Source: CAYLNL01 sp964385175 (GTDB taxonomy: Bacteria; Bacteroidota; Bacteroidia; Flavobacteriales; Flavobacteriaceae). From it: a stretch of DNA of 41,338 nucleotides. The notes under the pieces are model-generated. The model ran no database searches. It saw nothing but the letters and a program-made list of their open reading frames with translations, and was not told the DNA's origin. The stretch spans positions 1-41,338 of the forward strand of contig CAYLNL010000017.1 in the NCBI GenBank assembly GCA_964385175.1, written 5' to 3'. Below, piece after piece: positions 34,835-41,338 of this stretch. The translations under genes and the position numbers were made by a program. How positions within the stretch are numbered: position 1 is the first letter of the stretch; every line of letters starts with the position of its first letter.

Positions 34835-35575
34835 ATGAACGTACTACTGGTAGATGACGAACAAAAAGGCAGGGAAATCCTGAAAAAACTCCTGGAAACG
34901 TGTTGCCCGGAAGTGCATATTCAGGCTATGGCGTCTAATGCCGATGAAGCCTATACACTCATTCGCAAACACCGTCCCGAGGTACTGTTCCTCGATATTG
35001 AAATGCCCAACGGAAATGGATTTTACCTGTTAGAAAAATTTGACGAGATTTCTTTCCACGTTATTTTTACGACAGCGTATGACCAGTATGCCATACAGGC
35101 TATAAAACATCACGCGTTTGATTATCTCCTGAAACCTATTGATATGGAGGAGCTAAAAGCCGCCGTAGATAAGGTGAAAAAGGCTATTCCTACAAACAAG
35201 CCGAAAAACTATGCCCCTCTTATTTTAGAGTATAGGCTGCAATCTTCCGCCCGCATTGCATTGCCCATACGCGAGGGAACTGTATATCTCTCCATCAGCG
35301 ATATCATCCGGGTAGAATCAGATGGGAGCTATTCTACCTTTTATATGATGGAGGGTAAAAAATATGTGGTTTCCAAAAATTTAAAAGAATATGAAACCCT
35401 CCTGCCCCCGGCTATTTTTTTCAGAGCCCACAAATCGCATCTCATCAATATGAATAAGGTAAAAAAATACCTGCGCACCGATGGTTATTTTGCCGAGATG
35501 GAAGATGGCTCGGTGGTGGAGATAGCCCGCCGGAAAAAAGATGAATTTCTGCAATTGATGGGAAATCTCGAATAA
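34835..35575 (+). CDS. LytTR family response regulator
   Basis: 246 residues. The receiver domain (1-120) has acidic residues D7/D8, phospho-acceptor D54 in F-L-D-I-E-M-P, T-T-A-Y and K in L-L-K-P-I-D. The LytTR DNA-binding domain (about 145-240) has I-I-R-V-E-S-D-G-S-Y-S-T, the F-F-R-A-H-K-S-H-L-I-N family signature and V-E-I-A-R-R-K-K. It is the partner of the kinase 5 bp upstream. LytTR proteins in Bacteroidota often control surface polysaccharide, colonisation or, in several genomes, T6SS/bacteriocin genes; no target is visible here. Confidence 0.94.
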   Translation: MNVLLVDDEQKGREILKKLLETCCPEVHIQAMASNADEAYTLIRKHRPEVLFLDIEMPNGNGFYLLEKFDEISFHVIFTTAYDQYAIQAIKHHAFDYLLKPIDMEELKAAVDKVKKAIPTNKPKNYAPLILEYRLQSSARIALPIREGTVYLSISDIIRVESDGSYSTFYMMEGKKYVVSKNLKEYETLLPPAIFFRAHKSHLINMNKVKKYLRTDGYFAEMEDGSVVEIARRKKDEFLQLMGNLE

Positions 35576-35576
35576 C

Positions 35577-35683
35577 CTGCGACTATACTAAAAGCGGCTA
35601 ATGTATCATAGATAGTTTGTAAGAAGCCTCTCACCGCCACCACATTCCCCCAGGTAGGGTCGTAGGTGGTTTTAATTTCCCCC
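35577..35683 (-). pseudogene. Remnant of a polymorphic toxin (GEIKTTYDP fragment)
   Basis: Minus-strand codons 35683 to about 35577 read G-E-I-K-T-T-Y-D-P-T-W-G-N-V-V-A, the same as residues in the intact toxin at the right edge (40814-40870), then diverge (V-R-G-F-L-Q-T-I-Y-D-T-L-A). No start. It abuts the stop of the response regulator gene, so this is the truncated end of the toxin array. Confidence 0.7.
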
Positions 35684-35808
35684 AAGCGCCAGTTTGACCC
35701 ACAACGGTTTACAAAACCCTTATTTTAGGCGCTATGACAACTGAACGAAATGCCTGCCTGGCATTACTACCAGCCAATACAAACAATAAAGGTGTTTGTA
35801 ACGCACTG
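35684..35808. other. Degenerate spacer in the toxin array
   Basis: The first 17 bases (35683-35700) repeat part of the 55-bp direct repeat. The rest has no recognisable coding content. Confidence 0.45.
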
Positions 35809-35863
35809 AATATCAATTTTTCAAAGAACTTCTAGTTCCTAAGTGCTGGTTTGACCCATTACC
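35809..35863. repeat. 55-bp direct repeat, copy 1
   Basis: AATATCAAT...GAACTTCTAGTTC...GGTTTGACCCATTACC, about 87% identical to copy 2 at 36001-36055. It contains the short inverted repeat GAACT-TCT-AGTTC. It lies at the downstream end of a toxin-constant-region fragment. Confidence 0.85.
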
Positions 35864-35994
35864 GAGCTGGCTATATTGTCCTTCCCGCCAAGGGTTTCCC
35901 AATAAGCATCCCATATTGATTTAATTTCCCGGTAGCGTTGTTGCAGGTCTTCCCAACTGTTTACCAGTTCGTACAACTCGGCTCTCCCTGCACA
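35864..35994 (-). pseudogene. Toxin constant-region fragment without toxin domain
   Basis: About 120 bases closely match 38023-38142 of the displaced cassette b and read E-L-Y-E-L-V-N-S-W-E-D-L-Q-Q-R-Y-R-E-I-K..., ending at T-L-G-G-K-D-N-I-A-S-S where repeat copy 1 begins. Both ends are cut; there is no start, and no toxin part. Flanked by the two 55-bp repeats. Confidence 0.8.
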
Positions 35995-36000
35995 ACTGGG

Positions 36001-36055
36001 AATATCAATATTTCAATGAACTTCTAGTTCCCAAGCGCCGGTTTGACGCATTACC
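36001..36055. repeat. 55-bp direct repeat, copy 2
   Basis: Near-identical to copy 1. On the minus strand it begins directly at the stop codon of the candidate immunity gene c. The two copies bracket the 130-bp constant-region fragment. Confidence 0.85.
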
Positions 36056-36294
36056 TAAGAGTAAAAACCCATATCCTTTGCAAATTGAATCATCGAATCA
36101 AACTCTTTTTCTATTAAAGCAAAAGCTACTTTATTTGTTTCTTTAATATCAGTTAATGCCTGTATAACATTTAGAAAAATTTCACCGGGCGTTCCTAAAA
36201 CTAATTGGGCATTTGTGATTTTATTTGATAAATCATCAAATCCATTTTCATTCAAAATGCTTTTTATTCTTACAACTACTTTTATCCAGTCCAT
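36055..36294 (-). CDS. Candidate immunity protein for toxin cassette c
   Basis: 79 residues, all helical in appearance, acidic, no signal peptide. I do not recognise a family. It starts 3 bp after the stop of toxin cassette c (36298) on the same strand, the usual place of a polymorphic-toxin immunity gene. Function is inferred from position and size only. Confidence 0.65.
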   Translation of the reverse strand: MDWIKVVVRIKSILNENGFDDLSNKITNAQLVLGTPGEIFLNVIQALTDIKETNKVAFALIEKEFDSMIQFAKDMGFYS

Positions 36295-36297
36295 TTT

Positions 36298-37038
36298 TTA
36301 AAATTTTATTGTATGAAAACTTTCTAGTTTCGCCCCGTTTATAGGAACAACAACCTCTATGCTTCCTCCAGAATTATTTCCAACTCCTGGGGCTTCTCTT
36401 GTAATTTTTGGGACTCCACTTTTAGGCTTTGCTATTTCAACAAAGAAATCCCCTGACTTCAAGTTTGCTTCTGGTATTCCATATTTTTGAGAAAATTCAG
36501 AAATGCTTTTTATGTTCATAGGATTTTCTAAGGACCAATACTGGGCTTCAGCAGTAGTACTTTGCCCCAATGTTCCTATCCTATACATTGGTTCGCCTGA
36601 GTTTACCATATTTAATCCAGCATTAGCGTTCGATGAATTAGATTGTTTTGCCCATCCACCGCCACCATGGTTATCAGGAATTTTAATATGTAAAGCATCG
36701 TCACTAATTTTTGCAATTGGTAAATCATCGGCATTTTTAAAAATGATAGAAGTACCATCGTCTATGGCTTTGTAACCAGCTTTTATTAAATCATCATATG
36801 TGTTTTTTAATGCCCCGGAAAGTTTCGAAGCAAGATTCCCCACACCCCCAAGCCCGCTCCTCACGCGGGCAACCAGTTCATCCCATTGGTTTTTGGAAAA
36901 ACCTTTCAGTTCTTCTAAAACAGCTGTTACCCGCTTGGCTTTAGAGAGTTGTCCTACCCCCGGAACTAACGAGGATGCAACAAAGATAACTAATTTTCCC
37001 CCTTCATAGCTGGCTATATTGTCGTTTCCGCCAAGAGT
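36298..37038 (-). pseudogene. Displaced toxin C-terminal cassette c (start-less)
   Basis: Open frame of 247 codons without an ATG at its 5' end, bounded upstream by TAA at 37041. Codons 1-70 (T-L-G-G-N-D-N-I-A-S-Y-E-G-G-K...L-V-P-G-V-G-Q-L-S-K-A-K-R...G-V-G-N) closely match the constant region of cassette b (DNA 36841-37035 against 37857-38050). After G-x-G-N the sequence is unrelated to b. The toxin part, about 175 residues, contains P-M-Y-R-I-G-T-L-G-Q-S-T, Q-Y-W-S-L-E-N-P and G-G-S-I-E-V-V-V-P, a possible R-S-E ADP-ribosyltransferase series (inference). A GTG at 36864 could start a short product. It probably serves as a silent cassette for recombination into an intact toxin gene. Confidence 0.7.
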
Positions 37039-37055
37039 TTAAACTCAAAAAGCCT

Positions 37056-37409
37056 TCAATTTTGAGAACTTTCATTTTTAAGTTCATTTGATATTTTCTC
37101 GATTTGTCCCCAATCAATACCAGAATATTTTTCTCCTTCCTCTAAGATTCTAAATTCCTGTTGTTCTAATCCAGCATCATAACCAAATACTTTTTGATGG
37201 CTTACAAGAAACTTTAAATACCAATAATACCGATTGTAGAATAAATCTAAAGGTTCAATATTGATAAATCTTTCAGGATATTGTGTTAACGCTAAGTACT
37301 TCTTAAGACTTTCACTCACTGATGGATTAGCTAAAATATCTTCATTTATATTCTCAAAAACAGATTTTTCTATAATCTCATCAAATAGTGATTCTTCAAT
37401 TGTTATCAT
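37056..37409 (-). CDS. Candidate immunity protein for toxin cassette b
   Basis: 117 residues, acidic, mostly helical, with E-P-L-D-L-F-Y-N-R-Y-Y-W-Y-L-K-F in the middle. No family recognised. It overlaps the stop of toxin cassette b by an ATGA junction, the typical toxin-immunity arrangement. It has its own ATG, so it could be expressed even though the toxin frame lacks one. Confidence 0.7.
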   Translation of the reverse strand: MITIEESLFDEIIEKSVFENINEDILANPSVSESLKKYLALTQYPERFINIEPLDLFYNRYYWYLKFLVSHQKVFGYDAGLEQQEFRILEEGEKYSGIDWGQIEKISNELKNESSQN

Positions 37410-38410
37410 TCAGCTAGATATTTAACAACAACATTTACATTTTTATCGGTAAAAAACTGTGTAAGTTGATTCACAGCAGTCTGGTCAGAAACTAACCATT
37501 CAACTGTTAAGCCTTTTGCGTTCGCTGCTTGGGTTTGTCTTATAGCTTCATCCAAAACTTTTTGTCTTAAAAATTCAGACTTATCGTAAACTCTATACAT
37601 TGAGTTATTAGGTTGTAAAACCATTTTACCATCCTGTAATGCATTAACATTAAGATTCTCAAACTGAACAAAGCCACCATTAGGATGTTCAACATAAAAA
37701 CTTTCATTGTTAGGATTTACTTTTAGTTCAAAAGCATCAACCCTTGTGTCGTTTTGAGCTATACGTTTTCCCCAATATCCTTTATTTCCAAATGGACGAG
37801 CATCAACGTCCAATATCCCCCATCTTATTTTTGTCGTGTACGTTCCTACATTCCCCGCCCCTTGTAGCCCACCCCTCACGCGGGCAACCAGTTCATCCCA
37901 CCGGGTTTTGGTAAACCCCTTCAGTTCTTCCAAAACAGCCGTTACCCGCTTGGCTTTAGAGAGTTGCCCTACCCCCGGAACCAGCGAGGATGCAACAAAG
38001 ATAAATAATTTTCCCCCTTCATAGCTGGCTATATTGTCGTTTCTGCCAAGGATTTCCCAATAAGCATCCCATATCGATTTAATTTCCCGGTAACGTTGTT
38101 GCAGGTCTTCCCAACTGTTTACCAGTTCGTACAATTCGGCTACCTCCCTGCGCAACTGGAATACTTCTTCGCAGTTTTTTAAATACGCTTCTACATCTTC
38201 TTTTTTGCTGGCATACCAGCGCTCTTTTATCCAATTCCACCATCCTCTTTTTTCCTGGGCTACTTCTAATTGTTCCAGCAGGTATTCGAAGCGTTCTTTA
38301 TTGGCTTTTACTTTTTGCTGGTGACAATCTATGTAGGCAATGGTATAAGTATACGCCAATTGCCGGATGCCTTCTGTCATTTTTCCCAGCGTTTCAGGGA
38401 GTTTCACCAA
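37406..38410 (-). CDS. Displaced toxin cassette b, nuclease-like C-terminus
   Basis: 334 codons from a TTG; the homologous frame stays open to 38545 (45 more codons, including F-W-R-D-A-P-V-F-S-N-Q and L-D-G-L-Y-Q-E-G-E-G) with no ATG and a TAA just before it, so it is a 5'-truncated toxin rather than a normal gene. The constant region (about 1-190) is a long helical segment and a pre-toxin part (L-V-P-G-V-G-Q-L-S-K-A-K-R). After G-A-G-N the toxin part has V-Q-F-E-N...L-Q-D-G-K, then R-Q-T-Q-A-A-N-A-K-G-L-T-V-E-W-L-V and a last strand V-N-V-V-V-K-Y, resembling restriction-endonuclease-fold toxins (Tox-REase-5 type; moderate). Whether it is translated is uncertain. Confidence 0.65.
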   Translation of the reverse strand: MVKLPETLGKMTEGIRQLAYTYTIAYIDCHQQKVKANKERFEYLLEQLEVAQEKRGWWNWIKERWYASKKEDVEAYLKNCEEVFQLRREVAELYELVNSWEDLQQRYREIKSIWDAYWEILGRNDNIASYEGGKLFIFVASSLVPGVGQLSKAKRVTAVLEELKGFTKTRWDELVARVRGGLQGAGNVGTYTTKIRWGILDVDARPFGNKGYWGKRIAQNDTRVDAFELKVNPNNESFYVEHPNGGFVQFENLNVNALQDGKMVLQPNNSMYRVYDKSEFLRQKVLDEAIRQTQAANAKGLTVEWLVSDQTAVNQLTQFFTDKNVNVVVKYLAE

Positions 38411-38558
38411 TCCTTCCCCTTCCTGGTAAAGCCCGTCTAATAACCCCGAAACAAAAGCAATATCGCCGTAGGGCTGGTTGGAGAATACCGGGGCATCTCT
38501 CCAGAAACAATAGGGAACAATGCCCTGGTTTTTATAGCTTGTTTTTTAAAATATTATT

Positions 38559-38870
38559 TCAAATATTTTCATTTTCAGAATGAAAAAAGAATTCCTCAAA
38601 TTCTTCAAACATTTCTTTTTCATCATTAAAAAGAACGTTTCTAGTCGTGAGCATATCATTTTTTATATCGTAATTATAAAAATCTACATAGCCTTCTTGA
38701 TAAAGGATTATCTGTAACCCTGTCTTTTTTGTTTCAAAACCCAAATTAAAAGAACTATCTTCCTCATCGGGATAATGGACATCTATCTTTGAGTTTGATT
38801 TTTCAATTAGCCTCTTTAAATTATCCATATACCATTTAATACCAACATTTATAAGTAATGAATTACTCAT
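38559..38870 (-). CDS. Immunity paralog 3 (TriTu-like)
   Basis: 103 residues. Shares with the next two genes the plan: helix with I-K-W-Y-x-x-N, I-x-x-H-Y-P-D-E-E-D, S-F-N-L-G-F-E-T, I-I-L-Y-Q-E-G-Y-V-D, acidic C-terminal helix. It overlaps paralog 2 by 8 bp. The pattern resembles the TriTu immunity family, partner of TreTu ADP-ribosyltransferase toxins (from memory of family features, moderate). It is followed 14 bp later by the start-less cassette b. Confidence 0.75.
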   Translation of the reverse strand: MSNSLLINVGIKWYMDNLKRLIEKSNSKIDVHYPDEEDSSFNLGFETKKTGLQIILYQEGYVDFYNYDIKNDMLTTRNVLFNDEKEMFEEFEEFFFHSENENI

Positions 38871-39189
38871 TTTTTGTTAATGTATTTATGTTTTTAATTT
38901 CTGACAAAAAATTATTTAGTTGATTGATTAAATCTTCCTCTTGCTCAATTATAATATTTTTAATGGATTCTTTGGTCGTTTTTTTATTTAAATACATGAT
39001 TTTTACATCTCCGCTTTCCCAAATAATTATAGAAATAATATAATCTTTGTTTTCCATCTCGTAAGCGAGAGAATTATTATTTCTATCCGCAGATGGGGGA
39101 TAAAAAATTAAATTATCCATAATATTATTCAGCATAGTATGATTGCTTTCAAACCAATTTATGGCGGTATTTAAAATATATTGTTTCAT
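38863..39189 (-). CDS. Immunity paralog 2 (TriTu-like)
   Basis: 108 residues: A-I-N-W-F-E-S-N, F-Y-P-P-S-A-D-R-N-N-N-S-L-A-Y-E-M-E, I-S-I-I-I-W-E-S-G-D-V-K-I, then an acidic helix. The I-W-E-S-G strand is the clearest TriTu-like mark. Middle gene of three tandem paralogs. Confidence 0.75.
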   Translation of the reverse strand: MKQYILNTAINWFESNHTMLNNIMDNLIFYPPSADRNNNSLAYEMENKDYIISIIIWESGDVKIMYLNKKTTKESIKNIIIEQEEDLINQLNNFLSEIKNINTLTKNE

Positions 39190-39264
39190 AATTTAATTTT
39201 TAGAATTATATATTTGTTCATCATGAACAATTATTAATCAATATTGATAGAAAGAATAGAGATG

Positions 39265-39579
39265 TCATTTTATATTTCCTAATCCCTTAGATTCTTCTAT
39301 TATTAGATTGTCCAATTTCGCCAAAAGTTCATTTGGGTTTGATATTTTTAAATCTGTTATAGATGATTCATCATTAATCTTGATTAGTCTTAAAATTTTT
39401 ATATAGCCCTCATTCCATATAATAACCTGGATAACCTTCCATGTAGTTTCAAAACCAAAACTTAATGATTTATTATCTTCTTCTGTGGGTGCAAAATAAT
39501 CAATTTCCGAAATAGCAATCTCTTTTATCTTGTCTCTATTCAGATTCAACCAATTTATTGCCAAGTCAAGTAAATCCAT
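39265..39579 (-). CDS. Immunity paralog 1 (TriTu-like)
   Basis: 104 residues: A-I-N-W-L-N-L-N, I-D-Y-F-A-P-T-E-E-D-N-K-S-L-S-F-G-F-E-T, V-I-Q-V-I-I-W-N-E-G-Y-I-K-I. It starts 5 bp after the stop of the intact toxin gene, so it is the likely cognate immunity protein. Paralogs 2 and 3 follow on the same strand. Confidence 0.78.
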   Translation of the reverse strand: MDLLDLAINWLNLNRDKIKEIAISEIDYFAPTEEDNKSLSFGFETTWKVIQVIIWNEGYIKILRLIKINDESSITDLKISNPNELLAKLDNLIIEESKGLGNIK

Positions 39580-39584
39580 TTTTA

Positions 39585-41338
39585 TTAGTCTTTTGTATTT
39601 ATTATTTGGACATTTTTGACTTCAGGCATTCCAATATTTTTTCCTTTTGATATATAAAATTTACCATGTATGGAGTTTTCTCCAAAAATAATTCCCCATC
39701 CATTATCACCTCCTTGTCCTATAAAAGTATCCGCCGGTATATCAAACTCAACATATAAAGAACCTTTTGGAGGATGGAACCCATCAGGCCCTTCTAAAAG
39801 TACATGAGTCATATCATTGGAACTAGGTTGAAGTTTACCTTGCCTAAGAATTTTATCATATTCTGCTTGCGACATCCATCTTCCAACCCTCACCCATTTT
39901 TTGCCTTGTATCATTACAACTCTCGTAGAATAGCCGATTATAGCACCATACGTGAGTTTTGTCATAAATTTCACCCATTCCGTTCCTTGTAATTCTTTAA
40001 ATTGAGCATATAATCTTTTATAATCCTCATCATCAAGGCTTATATCTAAATCATCGGCACAGTTTCCTCCTATCATAATACAAATCCCAAATTTAATCAT
40101 ACTCATTAAAGCATCTTCATACGTTTTGGGGTCAATTTCTGCCTTACCAATTTCTGCCAATCCCAATATTATTCCATCATACCAGCTTTTGTTAGGATTG
40201 GAATATTTTTTACCATCTTCATTATAATATCCATTTAAAAAAGGATCCCAATAATACTCTCTATTCTCACTCTTATTTTCACTTGTATCTCTGTAAGCAA
40301 ATATTCTAAATACAATTTCTTTAGAGTCTATTACAGGTTCATTTTTAATATCATAGGCTGTGTGTGAGTTTGCAATATACATTAATTCACCCGAGGGTGT
40401 TGTTATCAAGTTACAATCAGGACAATAAGTAGCATACGAATCCGCTCCAATTTCTGTGCTACGTGCCTTAATAGCATTTAGCTCGTTCACAACAGCTGTG
40501 AGGGTAGTCTCAGAGGCATGGAGCGGCTCGTTGCAATCGGGTCCCTGTCCTTCGCATGCTGAGCCGCCTTTTCCATAATTGCCGATGGCTTCTTCCAACT
40601 GTTCGGTAAACTGAGCGGCTTCTGCCTGCGTGATGACCCCGTTTGCCAGCAATTCATTTAGTTCCGTTCGTACGGCTTCAAAAATGGTTTCTACGTCTTG
40701 GTCTATTTCCTGCCATTGTTCTTGGGTAAGGGTTTCCCGGGTTTCTTCAATGGTGTCATACAGCGTGCCTAATTGGGTTAACAGGCGAAAGAGGTCTCGT
40801 ATATCCTGCACCACACTCTCCAGAGCCACCACATTCCCCCAGGCAGGGTCGTAAGTGGTTTTAATTTCGCCCGAGATAAGTTGATTGTCCGTATTCACCG
40901 TGATGTTGGTAAACTCCACCGCTATTTTGGTATCCTGCAACCACGGAATCAAGGTGTAGCCCTTCCCTTTAAACGGCGGGGTGTTCTTCTCCACCTGCGT
41001 AACCGTAACCGGGAAATCCGCCGCCATAATAACATCATTCACAAACAGTAGCGCCAGCGGCTGTTGGTTAGCGACAGGGGTAGCCACAATATCAATGTTA
41101 CAACCCTGGTAACCGGCTTCCTCCCGGTTCAGCGTAGTAAACCCATACACCGGCGAAGAAGTAGCCGCCCCGCCCTCACAATTACCCACCACCTGGAACT
41201 CGTAAACCGTCTCCGGCTTCAATCCGTTGAGGGTAAAAAACTCCCGGGGCGTAACCCCCTCATACCAGCCCGTAGTCCCCTTCTCCCGGTACTGCACCGT
41301 AAAATCTAAGTGCTGCCCGTCGCTCCACCAGCCCACCG
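39585..41338 (-). CDS. Polymorphic toxin with fibronectin-III and TreTu-like ADP-ribosyltransferase C-terminus, partial
   Basis: The reading frame enters from beyond the right edge; 583 residues are visible. The first 70 are a fibronectin type III domain (V-Q-Y-R-E-K-G-T-T-G-W...L-K-P-E-T-V-Y-E-F-Q-V). A beta-rich region with G-E-I-K-T-T-Y-D-P-A-W-G-N-V-V-A and a coiled coil (about 180-250) follow, then a Cys-pair segment (Y-C-P-D-C). The last about 105 residues read V-G-R-W-M-S-Q-A-E-Y-D-K-I-L-R-Q-G-K-L-Q, T-H-V-L-L, G-S-L-Y-V-E-F-D-I-P, G-G-D-N-G-W-G-I-I-F-G-E-N-S: the pattern of the TreTu toxin family, which ADP-ribosylates EF-Tu in a Salmonella Rhs toxin (known). Target here is inferred. 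How it is exported is not shown in the window. Confidence 0.82.
   Translation of the reverse strand, partial: VGWWSDGQHLDFTVQYREKGTTGWYEGVTPREFFTLNGLKPETVYEFQVVGNCEGGAATSSPVYGFTTLNREEAGYQGCNIDIVATPVANQQPLALLFVNDVIMAADFPVTVTQVEKNTPPFKGKGYTLIPWLQDTKIAVEFTNITVNTDNQLISGEIKTTYDPAWGNVVALESVVQDIRDLFRLLTQLGTLYDTIEETRETLTQEQWQEIDQDVETIFEAVRTELNELLANGVITQAEAAQFTEQLEEAIGNYGKGGSACEGQGPDCNEPLHASETTLTAVVNELNAIKARSTEIGADSYATYCPDCNLITTPSGELMYIANSHTAYDIKNEPVIDSKEIVFRIFAYRDTSENKSENREYYWDPFLNGYYNEDGKKYSNPNKSWYDGIILGLAEIGKAEIDPKTYEDALMSMIKFGICIMIGGNCADDLDISLDDEDYKRLYAQFKELQGTEWVKFMTKLTYGAIIGYSTRVVMIQGKKWVRVGRWMSQAEYDKILRQGKLQPSSNDMTHVLLEGPDGFHPPKGSLYVEFDIPADTFIGQGGDNGWGIIFGENSIHGKFYISKGKNIGMPEVKNVQIINTKD

Overview
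The window comes from a member of the Bacteroidota. Evidence: a CarboxypepD_reg/TonB-dependent outer-membrane protein, a type IX secretion (T9SS) sorting domain, a LytS-type kinase with a two-component beta-propeller sensor, six-domain ribosomal protein S1, futile-free menaquinone genes (menI-menF-menD, menB), TAnnTTTG-type promoter boxes in front of several genes, and almost no Shine-Dalgarno sequences except a perfect one before rpsU, which is a known peculiarity of this phylum. The order or genus cannot be read from the sequence. One 100-N scaffold gap (153-252) shows that this is a draft assembly.

Left part (1-4.7 kb, minus strand): a DUF3237 gene followed by two DUF4157 (eCIS-core-type) proteins, both with HExxH motifs and extensive tandem repeats. 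The second carries a C-terminal segment that looks like an ADP-ribosyltransferase toxin. Housekeeping block (5.1-16.2 kb): rpsA, an Oar-like TonB-dependent receptor, hpf, a XerC-type recombinase, a GH13 alpha-amylase lipoprotein, rpsU and dnaK. Downstream of dnaK, on the opposite strand, is about 490 nt with a near-ideal Bacteroidota promoter, many stem-loops and a terminator, and no credible ORF: a candidate structured non-coding RNA. At 16.9-21.0 kb lie an acetyltransferase, an unknown protein and a secreted S74-chaperone protein, the last two flanked by long dispersed repeats. At 21.0-22.2 kb are an SDR oxidoreductase and a short AraC regulator.

Menaquinone and lanthipeptide region (22.3-31.7 kb): menI, menF and menD run in tandem; menB follows 5.3 kb later. 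Between them sits a compact lanthipeptide cassette (two mersacidin/lichenicidin-type precursors and one complete LanM), then a convergent secreted C1 peptidase. One precursor core contains a C-[ST]-x-[ST]-x-E-C pattern like the lipid II-binding motif of mersacidin, and the other has two TxxC ring motifs. This suggests a two-peptide lantibiotic made by one LanM. No dedicated transporter is in view.

Right part (31.9-41.3 kb): a LytS/LytTR two-component pair, then a minus-strand polymorphic-toxin locus. It begins at the right edge with a fibronectin-III protein ending in a TreTu-like ADP-ribosyltransferase toxin, followed by three tandem paralogous immunity genes, then two start-less displaced toxin C-terminal cassettes (each with its own immunity gene), then decaying fragments bounded by 55-bp direct repeats. 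The displaced cassettes share a common pre-toxin segment and diverge after a G-x-G-N junction, which is the signature of toxin-tip exchange by recombination.
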